Below the pieces are notes generated by a model, which was not told the origin of the DNA, ran no database searches, and saw only the letters and a list, made by a program, of their open reading frames with translations. Below are positions 35,191 to 44,076 of a DNA stretch of 64,000 nucleotides, one piece after another. The number at the start of each line of letters is the position of its first letter. Position 1 is the stretch's first letter. The position numbers and the translations under genes were made by a program. Origin of the DNA: Bacillus mesophilus (GTDB lineage: Bacteria; Bacillota; Bacilli; Bacillales; SA4); the NCBI RefSeq assembly GCF_011008845.1, contig NZ_JAAIWM010000001.1:744001-808000 (forward strand). The letters are read 5' to 3'.

Positions 35191-36651
35191 TTGAGTGATT
35201 CAGATAAAATCTTTAATAACATCTATCAAACTGATAATCCCTATCGGTCTTTATTTCTTAACAACCCTGACTTATGCTACCTATTGAATACAAAAGGTGA
35301 ATTTATAGAATTAAATGAAGTTGCATTCCAGAAAATTGGTTATCCATTAGATGACATTCTAAATCATTCTTTCTTAAAAATAATTACCCCGGAAGACGGT
35401 CCCAAAACAGTAGATTTTTTTTATAAAGTACTGCAAGGTCAAAGAGTTTCCTTAGAAACATCCATTATTAATTTCAATGGGTTTAGCATTCCGTTATTAG
35501 TAACGGCCATGCCCTTTATAGAAAATGATGAAGTTGTTGGAATCATCGGTATCGCGAAGGATGTTACCGAAATTAAGCTCATTCAAAAAAGATTAAACGA
35601 AAGTAAAAAGCGTTATAAAGAACTAGTTTTTTCTTCTCCTTATCCAATTATCGTTAGTTTAAATAAGGAAATTGTGTTCGTAAATGAAAAAGCTGTAAAG
35701 GTTATGCAAGCAGAAGATTTTACACAACTTACTGGTAAAAATCTTTACTCTTTTATTACTGGAGATGAATCTAAAGAGGAGCTTTCATTAAAGCCACTAA
35801 AATCAGGTGAATTAAAAGTAAAAACTTTATCAGGTGAGGTAATTCAAGTTCAATACAGCTTCACAAACATTGTTTGGGAGGGTGCCCCTGCGTTTCTTAT
35901 TGTATTTAGTGATATTACGGAAAGAAAACAAAGAGAGAAATTACATCAGCAAGAGTTATCACTAGCACACCAAGTACAACAAAACATATTACCTAAATCG
36001 CTCAATGAAGAAAAAATCAAGATAAATGCAATTCACTTACCTTCAGCCGAGTTATCAGGAGACATGTATTACTGGACGAAAATGGAAGAACATCTGTATG
36101 GAGTTATGATTTTAGATATTATGGGACATGGGGTTTCTTCTTCTCTGATCTCAATGTCAGTCAGGGCCATTCTTCCTAGTATCATTTATAGACATAAGAA
36201 CCCTACTGGTGTTATGGCTGAACTAAATCAGTATGTACACCAATATTTCAATAACATGAATTTTTATATGACTGGAATCTTTTGTTTAATTGATACGCGG
36301 TTAAAGAAGATTCAATATGTAAATGCCGGTCATCCATTAGGATTACTGCTAATGCCCAATAATCAAATAACTGAATTAAACAGGGGCGGAATTCCAATTG
36401 GGTTAACTACTGAAATTATTTATAACTGTGAGATTTTGGAATATGAGTTAGGAAGTAAACTAACGTTATATACTGATGGCTATTATGATGCCTTAGGCGT
36501 TACCGTTAATCAAGGGGCAACTTTAGTAAGTGACAGTATGAAATTGCACAAAACATCTTCTCCAGACGAACTGTTAGATCACTTTAAAGATAACATCAAA
36601 TCAACCAAACAACCTGATGATATTTGTATGATCGTCATCGATCTTCCATAA
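35191..36651 (+). CDS. PAS-PAS-PP2C (SpoIIE/RsbU-type) phosphatase
   Basis: A 486-aa serine phosphatase with two PAS domains (about 10-125 and 140-255) and a C-terminal PPM domain whose metal-binding Asp motifs are SGDMYY and LDIMGHG. It would dephosphorylate a STAS antagonist when the PAS domains sense a redox or ligand signal. TTG 35191 with AGGGA upstream is preferred over the TTG at 35137. It is divergent from RsbW-like copy 1 and resembles the RsbP-like protein at 41425-42633. Confidence 0.87.
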   Translation: MSDSDKIFNNIYQTDNPYRSLFLNNPDLCYLLNTKGEFIELNEVAFQKIGYPLDDILNHSFLKIITPEDGPKTVDFFYKVLQGQRVSLETSIINFNGFSIPLLVTAMPFIENDEVVGIIGIAKDVTEIKLIQKRLNESKKRYKELVFSSPYPIIVSLNKEIVFVNEKAVKVMQAEDFTQLTGKNLYSFITGDESKEELSLKPLKSGELKVKTLSGEVIQVQYSFTNIVWEGAPAFLIVFSDITERKQREKLHQQELSLAHQVQQNILPKSLNEEKIKINAIHLPSAELSGDMYYWTKMEEHLYGVMILDIMGHGVSSSLISMSVRAILPSIIYRHKNPTGVMAELNQYVHQYFNNMNFYMTGIFCLIDTRLKKIQYVNAGHPLGLLLMPNNQITELNRGGIPIGLTTEIIYNCEILEYELGSKLTLYTDGYYDALGVTVNQGATLVSDSMKLHKTSSPDELLDHFKDNIKSTKQPDDICMIVIDLP

Positions 36652-36770
36652 TACATTCAAATCTTTATTCATTTTAATTAATAAATAAAACAGAACCTAC
36701 TTCAATTCATAAAGTAATATGATAAAATAAGTTTAGCAATTTATTCCTTTTTTGAATTGGAGTTGAGGTA

Positions 36771-37013
36771 ATGAACGGAGTAGACACAAAAACCCTTATT
36801 GAAATCGCTAGGAGAGCAGGCGACTTTCAATCTAGTATTGTATTAAGTGTTAACAATAAGCATATTGATGTGAAAAGTATACTTGGACTTAGTGAAACAT
36901 TAGTAACTGCAAGCAATTATTCACTTGAAATTCATGGTCCAGATGAAGCAGAGGCTAAAGAAGCAATGGTCGAGGTATTTGAAAAGAATGGGTTGAGTGT
37001 TCAAGTGATTTAA
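36771..37013 (+). CDS. HPr-like protein lacking the His15 active site
   Basis: An 80-aa protein that aligns with HPr from the first helix onward. DVKSILGLSETLV matches the regulatory NLKSIMGVMSLGI segment including Ser46, and the C-terminal helix fits. The first strand and the HARP active-site loop are missing; the protein begins MNGVDTKTLIEIA. It cannot act as a normal PTS phosphocarrier. Like Crh, it might be a regulatory partner, but this is inference. GGAG and GAGG stretches precede ATG, and a good terminator follows. Confidence 0.72.
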   Translation: MNGVDTKTLIEIARRAGDFQSSIVLSVNNKHIDVKSILGLSETLVTASNYSLEIHGPDEAEAKEAMVEVFEKNGLSVQVI

Positions 37014-37019
37014 AGGATC

Positions 37020-37052
37020 GGGTTGAGGATTTTTTCCTCAATCTTTTTTTTA
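37020..37052 (+). terminator. Terminator of the HPr-like gene
   Basis: GGTTGAGGA pairs with TCCTCAATC, followed by T8. Confidence 0.88.
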
Positions 37053-37176
37053 TTTTGTATCCATACTTACACCTACTCCCCTAAATAGAAGGAATTCACT
37101 AACAATAACACTCCTACTTCTGCACACTTTGAATATAAATTATATTAAGTCTTTATCAACCTTATAGGAGGCAAAT

Positions 37177-37797
37177 ATGAGCGATATTGTGAAAGAGTTC
37201 CAAGAGATTCCTACCACATGTATTTCAGACACCATGCAAGGTTTAAATAACATGGATCCTTCCATCAAGCCTTTAAAAGAGGAATATAGAGTGGTCGGGA
37301 GAGCTTATACGGTAAAAATGCCAGTTGGAGACAACAAATATGTTTTACGTGGCATACGTGAAGCAAAACCTGGTGATGTTTTAGTGGTTGATTCAAAAGG
37401 TGATACGTATAGAACCATCGCAGGAGATTTCATCGTCGGTTTGGCTCAGACCTTAGGAATAAGTGGGATTGTGACGGATGGAGTGATTCGTGACATTATT
37501 GGTGTGAAGAAGCTTAACTATCCAGTGTTTTGTAAAGGGACAACTGTTGCGGCAAGTGCAAAAGCTGGTTGGGGTGAAGTGAACGTTCCTATCTCCTGTG
37601 GAGGTGCTTCCGTTAATCCTGGAGATATCATTGTGGCTGATGCGGATGGTGTAGTTGTAATTCCACAGGTAATCGAGGTAGAAGTATTAAGGAAAGCAAA
37701 GGAGAAACTTATTTTCGATGAAGAAAGAGAAGCGAAAATCTCTGGTAATCCAGAAGCTATTCTTGAATACTTAGATAAGATGTTAGCTGCAGAGTAA
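37177..37797 (+). CDS. RraA-like protein (HMG aldolase / oxaloacetate decarboxylase type)
   Basis: A 206-aa RraA-family protein, formerly annotated as a demethylmenaquinone methyltransferase. GISGIVTDGVIRDI holds the conserved Arg-Asp catalytic pair, and GDFIVGLAQTLG lies before it. Members cleave 4-hydroxy-4-methyl-2-oxoglutarate or decarboxylate oxaloacetate with a divalent metal, while some only bind RNase E-type partners. ATAGGAGG precedes ATG. It stands alone, with a two-way terminator shared with the converging cheW operon. Confidence 0.85.
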   Translation: MSDIVKEFQEIPTTCISDTMQGLNNMDPSIKPLKEEYRVVGRAYTVKMPVGDNKYVLRGIREAKPGDVLVVDSKGDTYRTIAGDFIVGLAQTLGISGIVTDGVIRDIIGVKKLNYPVFCKGTTVAASAKAGWGEVNVPISCGGASVNPGDIIVADADGVVVIPQVIEVEVLRKAKEKLIFDEEREAKISGNPEAILEYLDKMLAAE

Positions 37798-37835
37798 TTT
37801 TATAAGTAGGGATGTCATTTGGTACTCATACACAC

Positions 37836-37872
37836 AAAAAGGTTACCAATTATCATAATTAGTAACCTTTTT
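37836..37872. terminator. Bidirectional terminator between the RraA-like gene and cheW
   Basis: AAAAAGGTTAC arms pair with GTAACCTTTTT, with AATTA/TAATT extending the stem, so A/T runs flank both sides. It serves two converging units. Confidence 0.88.
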
Positions 37873-37892
37873 AAAATCTGTACTACACTTGC

Positions 37893-38330
37893 TTACACCG
37901 GGCTATATACTGATTCTATGTTAGAGAACAATAACTCTTTTATATTTAGAAGAGATATTAACCTTTGTTTGGCTGTTACAACACCTTCTACAAAAGATGT
38001 AGAAGTATCTAGTTGAACAAATGGCTTAATATCTTCATCTGAGATTTCCATTATTTCACGGGCATCATTCACCAGTAAACAATATTGTTTGCTTTCATTA
38101 TCTACTATAATAAAGCGTGTCTTATCGGTAATTAAAGTATCCTCATTAAAGAGTAAGTGATTCAGGTCAATGACAGGTTGGATGGTCCCTCGTATCTCTA
38201 CAATTCCCCTTAGATAACCGGGTCCCTGCGGAACGAAGTTAGGACTTATTGACTTTTCGATAGAAATCACATCCTTAATGGAAAGCCCGTATTCTTCATG
38301 ACCTATTTGTACAATCACAAATTTATTCAT
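37893..38330 (-). CDS. cheW: CheW-domain coupling protein
   Basis: A 145-aa CheW-like protein that would link a chemoreceptor to CheA. It has the typical YGLSIKDVISIEK, PGYLRGIVEIRGTIQPVIDL and VNDAREIMEIS segments. ATG 38330 with GGAGGAATCATT is preferred over the start at 38348. It is the last gene of a unit with a HemAT-type transducer and an HD-GYP protein, so it may serve that transducer in particular. Confidence 0.88.
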   Translation of the reverse strand: MNKFVIVQIGHEEYGLSIKDVISIEKSISPNFVPQGPGYLRGIVEIRGTIQPVIDLNHLLFNEDTLITDKTRFIIVDNESKQYCLLVNDAREIMEISDEDIKPFVQLDTSTSFVEGVVTAKQRLISLLNIKELLFSNIESVYSPV

Positions 38331-38348
38331 AATGATTCCTCCATACAA

Positions 38349-39392
38349 TTAATGAATAATTTCTGGTTTAGGTCTAGATTGCTCTTTCCTAATGAGCTTT
38401 ACAAAGGTGTCTGTTAAGACTGGATCAAAATGGATCCCTTTTTGTTCTGCAATATAGGTAATGGCTTGTTCCAGTGGCCATGAATCTTTATAAGCCCTTC
38501 TACTAGTTAAGGCATCAAACACATCCACAATGGCAATGACTCTTGCTTCAAATGGGATTTCTTCCCCTTTTAACCCCTTAGGATAACCAGTTCCGTCCCA
38601 TTTTTCATGATGGTATAAGATTATATTTTCGGCTACTTCTAGACTCGTAATTAGTTCATTGTTGATATTGGTAGACATCTTATTTAATATATCGGCACCT
38701 AATAAAGGATGCATCTCAATAATTTGCCTTTCATAAAAGGTAAGTGCTCCTGGTTTATACAAAATCCCCTCAGGAATACCAGCTTTTCCAATATCGTGCA
38801 ATATACTGCAGTGAATTATATTATGAAGATATGTTTCACATAGCTCAGAGACATGTTCATTGTAATATTCATCTATTAAGTATTGAGTATATTGTTGCAC
38901 CCTAACAAGATGTTGTTCTATTTCAGGGTCCCTTATTTCACATGATATGGCAAGGACTTTTAACAACTCTCTCTGCGTTTCAAGCTTTCTATCTTCAGAT
39001 AAATATATACCTTGTGGTAATTGTTCCAGTTCCCTGAATACCCCAACATAATAATATTTGCCCTCAATCTCTAAGGGAGTAATAGTAATGGATGAATGCC
39101 ATAACTCACCTGTCTTCTTTCTGTTAACCAAAACTCCAGACCATGGTTGCTGGTTTAATAAACTTTCTTTTAATTGCTGATGTGTTGTCTTTGGAGTGAG
39201 TTGTGACTTTAGGAATCCAGCCTTTAGTCCCAAGATTGTTTTTCTATTATAACCAGTAGTAACCTCATACTGTTTATTTACATCTAAAATAAAATGGTTA
39301 TGGTCTGTTATTATAACGGCATCTGATAATAACAAGTAGCTCTCAAGCTTTTGAGGAAGAAGTTCACTGTTTATAGACTTTGAACTTTTCAT
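38349..39392 (-). CDS. PAS-HD-GYP phosphodiesterase
   Basis: A 347-aa protein: an N-terminal PAS domain (about 18-130) and an HD-GYP domain with HDIGKAGIP and HHEKWDGTGYPKGLKGEEIP, the metal and GYP motifs of cyclic-di-GMP phosphodiesterases. The hemAT stop TAG is followed immediately by this ATG, so translation is coupled. It links an oxygen- or redox-sensing transducer with second-messenger breakdown in one operon. Confidence 0.9.
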   Translation of the reverse strand: MKSSKSINSELLPQKLESYLLLSDAVIITDHNHFILDVNKQYEVTTGYNRKTILGLKAGFLKSQLTPKTTHQQLKESLLNQQPWSGVLVNRKKTGELWHSSITITPLEIEGKYYYVGVFRELEQLPQGIYLSEDRKLETQRELLKVLAISCEIRDPEIEQHLVRVQQYTQYLIDEYYNEHVSELCETYLHNIIHCSILHDIGKAGIPEGILYKPGALTFYERQIIEMHPLLGADILNKMSTNINNELITSLEVAENIILYHHEKWDGTGYPKGLKGEEIPFEARVIAIVDVFDALTSRRAYKDSWPLEQAITYIAEQKGIHFDPVLTDTFVKLIRKEQSRPKPEIIH

Positions 39393-40685
39393 CTAGTTTA
39401 ACTCTTGAGTGAGCGCCGTTAAGCGATCAGCTGAACTCGCTACTTCATCAAATGCATTGCCCAGTTCCTGCACAACATTAACAAAAGAGACAAGTTCAAT
39501 TTCTATTTTATTATTTTGAGTTTTCGTTTCGTTCATAGTTGTAACAATTTCTTCAAAGTATACTTCTGTTAACTGCATATTGTTTCTACCATCAGATACT
39601 GCACTACTAATCTTTTCAAGTGACTTTGTTAAATTATTTACTTGAGTATTAGTGTTAATGATTAATGCAGAAACATTCGTGACTGATTGTTTGGTTTGCT
39701 CAGATAATTTCCTTACTTCTCCTGCAACAACCCCAAATCCCTTTCCATGCTCACCTGCTCTTGCAGCTTCGATAGCAGCATTTAGTGATAACAGATTTGT
39801 TTGCTCAGCAATACCCGTTACAATATTAACGATTTCTTGCATTTGTTTTGATATATCTAATAGAACCTGTACATCACTAGAAATATCCCTTACCGATTCA
39901 TTAATATTTGACATATTATGATTCTGAATAACCAGCTGTTCTTTACCTTTCTTAGCTCGTTCTTCAGCTAAAATGGAAAGTTCAGTACCTGCATTTGCAA
40001 GTGATACTATTTCATTTGATTGATGATTTAATTGTTGAAAAGAGGCATTAGTTTCTTCAGAGATTGCTGCAAGATTTTGGGTTGCACTTGCTACATTATC
40101 TCTAATTAGATACTTTTGTTCCTCAACTTTTTGTCTTAAAACATCAGTCTCTCTATCATAGGCTTCAAGTACTAACTGTTGCTCCAAATTTAAAATTTTA
40201 GAGACTGCTCTGATTGTATGTATACGCTCTGAAGGATCACTTAAGTTTTCTTCGACTATATCTAATAAAGATAGGAATAAATCCTGAAAGGCACACATAT
40301 ACCATTTAGTTTGTAAGCCGATCCTAACATGAATTTGAGCAATTCGAATTCTCTTGTCAAAGAAAGTTTGGTTAATCACCCCGTCAAACATCTCTGATAT
40401 ATGACCTTTTAATGTATTTTTTAAACGTGCAATTGAACTATTGTCATTGATAATATTAAGAAGTGATGGCTCATTTTCTAAATTTTTATAAAATCGTTCT
40501 ACAATACTATCAATATTTTCAATAACAACAGGCTGTAATCGATTAATTCTTTTTAAATCTTCAACAGTTAAGCCGATCATCTGTACCTGCTTCGTAACGT
40601 CACTGCTTCTATCAATGTGTAATTCTCCACGACCACTGTTTAACTCCACATTGCCTTTAGTAGGTTTTGATTTTTTGAATAACAA
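39393..40685 (-). CDS. hemAT: Globin-coupled chemotaxis transducer (HemAT type)
   Basis: A 430-aa soluble transducer: a protoglobin domain (about 30-185) with the proximal haem His119 in [15 protein letters not shown], then a methyl-accepting signalling domain with [22 protein letters not shown]. HemAT senses oxygen and signals to CheA. It starts at TTG 40685 after GGGGGAATAACA. It heads a coupled unit with HD-GYP and CheW, and a Spo0E-like remnant stands 30 nt upstream. A perfect TGTGA-N6-TCACA box lies farther upstream. Confidence 0.92.
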   Translation of the reverse strand: MLFKKSKPTKGNVELNSGRGELHIDRSSDVTKQVQMIGLTVEDLKRINRLQPVVIENIDSIVERFYKNLENEPSLLNIINDNSSIARLKNTLKGHISEMFDGVINQTFFDKRIRIAQIHVRIGLQTKWYMCAFQDLFLSLLDIVEENLSDPSERIHTIRAVSKILNLEQQLVLEAYDRETDVLRQKVEEQKYLIRDNVASATQNLAAISEETNASFQQLNHQSNEIVSLANAGTELSILAEERAKKGKEQLVIQNHNMSNINESVRDISSDVQVLLDISKQMQEIVNIVTGIAEQTNLLSLNAAIEAARAGEHGKGFGVVAGEVRKLSEQTKQSVTNVSALIINTNTQVNNLTKSLEKISSAVSDGRNNMQLTEVYFEEIVTTMNETKTQNNKIEIELVSFVNVVQELGNAFDEVASSADRLTALTQELN

Positions 40686-40715
40686 TGTTATTCCCCCTTC
40701 AATCTTCTTCGTTTC

Positions 40716-40891
40716 TTATAAGTTACCTACCTCTGTGGCATCCATCCTAACTTTTTGAACAGTATGAATCAACATATCCAATTCCTTACTTTTGCAAATT
40801 GTCTCAGTGTGAGAGTAACCATTTTGCTGTGCTAGGTTTATTAACTCTACTCGTAGTTTTTCAATATGCGTATAGTTTCTGAGATTAACAA
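40716..40891 (-). pseudogene. Spo0E-like phosphatase gene with an N-terminal frameshift
   Basis: AAGGAG with 8-nt spacing precedes TTG 40891, giving MLISETIRI before the frame hits a stop. In the neighbouring frame the text continues EKLRVELINLAQQNGYSH and then TETICKSKELDMLI, the Spo0E-family signature (LINLA, S-x-x-T/L-D-x-LI), to a TAA at 40716. One extra base near 40866 would join the two parts into a 57-58 aa protein. The second frame has no usual start codon of its own. It is either a decayed gene or one needing recoding. Intact homologues remove phosphate from Spo0A. Confidence 0.72.
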
Positions 40892-41007
40892 CTTACTATC
40901 TCCTTAGACAAGAAATATCTTCATTGGAAGCCCTATAATTAGATGTATTTCTATGACAAAACGATAAATATAAAAAATTAAGAATATAGGAAAATCCTAG
41001 CTTTATT

Positions 41008-41026
41008 ACCTATTATTACCATAGGT
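41008..41026. promoter_or_regulatory. Inverted repeat next to the predicted promoter
   Basis: ACCTAT-N7-ATAGGT, overlapping the likely -10 region of the minus-strand Spo0E/hemAT unit. It could be a second operator. Confidence 0.3.
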
Positions 41027-41039
41027 GTTTTAACTCCAC

Positions 41040-41055
41040 TGTGATATTTGTCACA
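41040..41055. promoter_or_regulatory. Fnr/Crp-type box upstream of the Spo0E-hemAT unit
   Basis: TGTGA-TATTTG-TCACA, a perfect match to the Crp/Fnr-family consensus, 149 nt upstream of the Spo0E-like start. Two further half sites (TTTGTCACATCTTT) follow at about 41050-41090 as direct repeats. The rest of the gap 40892-41235 holds no gene I can support. Confidence 0.7.
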
Positions 41056-41235
41056 TCTTTCGCTTTTTTTGTCACATCTTTTACTTTTTTGTAAATTTAT
41101 AGGTTTATTATATATGGATACATTGAACTATTCTTTAGTTATTACATAAAGTGTCAAGTTTTGAGTGTGAATTGTCATTTTCAGTGATTAAAAGACATGA
41201 CTTTAAGATTGCTTGTTAAAATCACTAACCTAACG

Positions 41236-41271
41236 AAAATGGAGATAGACATTTTTGACTATCTCCATTTT
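41236..41271. terminator. Bidirectional terminator-like hairpin after the rsbP-like gene
   Basis: AAAATGGAGATAG pairs with CTATCTCCATTTT. It lies about 150 nt past the rsbP-like stop. The sequence between (41317-41403) can encode a 24- to 28-residue peptide containing DLHPPIDFVYDLDR, behind AAGGTGAT with an ATT or a distant ATG start; this is too weak to call a gene. Confidence 0.75.
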
Positions 41272-41424
41272 ATTAAACATAGATTTCCCAGGGATAACCT
41301 GTTAATCATATAACTACTATTTAAGGTGTTGCATTGTGCGATCTAAATCATAAACAAAATCGATCGGTGGATGTAGATCCTTTTTAGACATTAGTTTAAG
41401 AATCCTGTAATCACCTTAAGATTC

Positions 41425-42633
41425 CTACAAATCAATTAGGATAAAGCACTGATCATCAATATGATCATTGTATTCTTCTTTTAGTTTAAGATTTTGGATT
41501 ATTTTTTCTTTTAGAATGGATAAAGGTTCGTGTTTGTTTATTTTCACCAATTGCCTTAATTCATGTAAAGGAATAAGTTCTAACACACCATCAGTATAAA
41601 GGAGTAATCTAGATCCTTTCTCATATAGACATTTTGTACTCATAAAGTTAATGCCTTTAACTAACCCAATTGGGGGGACAGAGGAACTAAAGTCATAATT
41701 TGTTTTATTATTTCCTTGCATGATAGCGGTTGGATGACCAGCATTAATATACTCAATTTCTTGTTTGTCCGTGTCGATCACAAGACATAATACAGTCGAG
41801 AAGTGCATTAATTCACTGTTATTCTCAAATAGAACATGTAGATAGTTATCTAATTCTTGAATTACCTCATCAACAGGAACCCCTTTAGAAACTAAACTTT
41901 GATATAGTGAACGTAACGACATCGTGATAAGTGCAGAAGAAATTCCATGTCCCATTACATCTAAAATAATAATTCCATATCGTTGTTCATCAATTTGATA
42001 ACACCCAAATATATCACCTGATAAATCGCTAGAGGACTTATAGTAGGTTTCAATTTGAAGGTGACCATTAGAAATAGGAATGGAAGTCGCCATGTTTTGA
42101 ATACTCTTCGCTAAATCAAGCTCAATCTTAATTTTTTCCTGATATTCTTGATTTTGTTGATATAGTTCGATTAACTGGCTTTGTTTAACCTCTAAACTAT
42201 GAAGGACCTCTTTTAATTTTTGGTTCACTTTATTTCTTTCTTGTAGGGCTGTTTCCGCCTCGCGTTTTGCCTTAAGGATTTCACTTTCAAATTCGTAACG
42301 CTTATACATTGGAATAAAAATGCATTCATTAATACAATCTTTGTTAGAATTTCTCCGCTTAGCATTCAATAAAACTGGAACTTCATCGCCTTTTTTATCT
42401 AGCAAAGTAAAATAAATTTCTTCAACCCTTTCTTGCAATCTAATCATCGGAAAAAAGTACATTTGATAGAAAGCACGTGTTGAAATAGGTAGAATATGAT
42501 TTATATGTTTGTTTTGCAATTCATGATATCCATACCCAAGAAGATCAAGAAGTGTCTTGTTAATAGATAGGATGAAGCCATCATCATTTAGTGTAACGTA
42601 TCCGCAAGGTGCTTCATCAAGCTGCTGAATCAT
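41425..42633 (-). CDS. rsbP: RsbP-like PAS-PP2C phosphatase
   Basis: A 402-aa protein: PAS domain (about 1-120), coiled-coil linker, PPM phosphatase domain with SGDIFG and LDVMGHG metal motifs. In B. subtilis RsbP is activated by the hydrolase RsbQ during energy stress and dephosphorylates RsbV to free sigma-B. The order here, RsbW-like, RsbQ, then this gene, fits that pathway. ATG 42633 has AAGGGAG upstream (12-nt spacing); the TTG at 42696 has no ribosome binding site. Confidence 0.85.
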   Translation of the reverse strand: MIQQLDEAPCGYVTLNDDGFILSINKTLLDLLGYGYHELQNKHINHILPISTRAFYQMYFFPMIRLQERVEEIYFTLLDKKGDEVPVLLNAKRRNSNKDCINECIFIPMYKRYEFESEILKAKREAETALQERNKVNQKLKEVLHSLEVKQSQLIELYQQNQEYQEKIKIELDLAKSIQNMATSIPISNGHLQIETYYKSSSDLSGDIFGCYQIDEQRYGIIILDVMGHGISSALITMSLRSLYQSLVSKGVPVDEVIQELDNYLHVLFENNSELMHFSTVLCLVIDTDKQEIEYINAGHPTAIMQGNNKTNYDFSSSVPPIGLVKGINFMSTKCLYEKGSRLLLYTDGVLELIPLHELRQLVKINKHEPLSILKEKIIQNLKLKEEYNDHIDDQCFILIDL

Positions 42634-42741
42634 AGTGAACTCTAACTCCCTTATTTTAATGAGACAGTCAGATTCAAGAAAATCTCCATGTCTCAAAGTT
42701 TACTAGATATCTTATAAAAGCATCATTTAAAGTGGTTTGGA

Positions 42742-43548
42742 TTAAAGATCATACAAATATTTTCCTATCAGTTCAATCGTTTCTTTAGGGTGACTCAAAT
42801 GAGGACAATGTCCTGTGGTATTCATATAATATAATTGGCTTAGTGGCATATTTCGTAACATATACTCACCAACTGAAGTAGGAGCAATCGTATCATCAGA
42901 ACATTGCAATATTAAGGAAGGAACAACCGCCTTCGGTAAATCATGACGATTATCAGAGTAGAAGGTGACTCTTGCAAAATTCCGGGCGATTATTGGGTCA
43001 GTCGAACAAAAACTATCAGCAAGTTCTTTTGTTAGTTCTGGTCGATCACTATTTTTCATAATAATTGGTGCCAGTTGATTTACCCACCCGATATAATTTC
43101 TATCCATTATACTGAATAGCCCATCTATTGCTTCCTTATCAAATCCACCATAATAATCTGGGAGATCATTAATGTAACAAGGTGAAGGACCAATCATGAT
43201 GAGTCGTTTAAAAAGAGTAGGTTTTTCTATGGACGCAAGTAATCCGATTATACTCGAAACTGAGTGACCTATAAATATAACATCTTTTAAGTCTAGGTAA
43301 TCTAAAACATCTACTAGATCTTGAGTATAACCTGAGAGGTTACTATATTTTTGTGAATCATAAGCTGACAAATCTGAACCTCCTGCACCTACGTAATCAA
43401 ATAGCACAATTTTATAGTTTTGTTCAAATGCTGGAATTAGAAACTTCCACATATTTTGATTACAACCAAAGCCAGCTGCGAGAACAATAGCTTGTGTTCC
43501 CTTTCCAGTGACATTAACATTATTACGTTTGATAACATCTAGTTTCAC
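42742..43548 (-). CDS. rsbQ: Alpha/beta hydrolase RsbQ
   Basis: A 268-aa hydrolase that aligns end to end with B. subtilis RsbQ, including the catalytic triad at the same numbers: Ser96 (GHSVS), Asp219 (CSDDTIAP) and His247 (TGHCPH). RsbQ activates RsbP, probably by handling a small hydrophobic molecule, and so reports energy stress. GTG 43548 follows GGAGGTAACAAA. It sits between an RsbW-like ATPase and the RsbP-like phosphatase in one operon. Confidence 0.94.
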   Translation of the reverse strand: MKLDVIKRNNVNVTGKGTQAIVLAAGFGCNQNMWKFLIPAFEQNYKIVLFDYVGAGGSDLSAYDSQKYSNLSGYTQDLVDVLDYLDLKDVIFIGHSVSSIIGLLASIEKPTLFKRLIMIGPSPCYINDLPDYYGGFDKEAIDGLFSIMDRNYIGWVNQLAPIIMKNSDRPELTKELADSFCSTDPIIARNFARVTFYSDNRHDLPKAVVPSLILQCSDDTIAPTSVGEYMLRNMPLSQLYYMNTTGHCPHLSHPKETIELIGKYLYDL

Positions 43549-43613
43549 TTTGTTACCTCCACATGTGATTGTGAACTTATAATCAGCATTACTTAATTAG
43601 TATGTAAATGGGT

Positions 43614-44030
43614 TTAATGGGTATTTATAACTAAGGAAACTTCATTTCCCTTTTCATTAAATATTACCTGATTTACCAATTTATACATCATATAAATCCC
43701 TCTACCTCTCTCGGAAAAAATACTTTCTTCCAGTAGCACTTCTATTCCTTTCTCTGCTATAAGGTTTACCTTTTGGCTAACCTGAAAACCTTCACCACTA
43801 TCTTTTACATTGATTTGAACTTCATGATCTTTTGTTTCAAATTGAATGGTAACTGGTAATTTACCATGCTCCAATGAATTATTTACTGCTTCAAATAATG
43901 CTACTTTAGTAGAATATTCTAGGGTAGCTGAATGAAGTAATTTTAACTGTTTTTCTAATTCAGAAATAATTTGGTCATATTGCTCAGTAGAATAGATTGT
44001 AAAGTTCGAAAAATTTTCCAGTAAAGGCAA
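43614..44030 (-). CDS. RsbW/SpoIIAB-like GHKL ATPase (copy 2)
   Basis: A 138-aa anti-sigma-kinase-type ATPase with N box EAVNNSLEHG, G1 DSGEGF and G2-like RGRGIYMM. It is clearly paralogous to the protein at 34518-34928 (shared YSTKVA and GNEVSL segments). It starts at TTG 44030 after AAGGAGGGG and is the first gene of the unit leading to rsbQ and rsbP. An Fnr/Crp-type box is placed for activation. No sigma factor or STAS gene is adjacent. Confidence 0.83.
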   Translation of the reverse strand: MPLLENFSNFTIYSTEQYDQIISELEKQLKLLHSATLEYSTKVALFEAVNNSLEHGKLPVTIQFETKDHEVQINVKDSGEGFQVSQKVNLIAEKGIEVLLEESIFSERGRGIYMMYKLVNQVIFNEKGNEVSLVINTH

Positions 44031-44076
44031 CTCAACCCCTCCTTCAATGAATATAGCTTATTTCGACAAATTTCAC

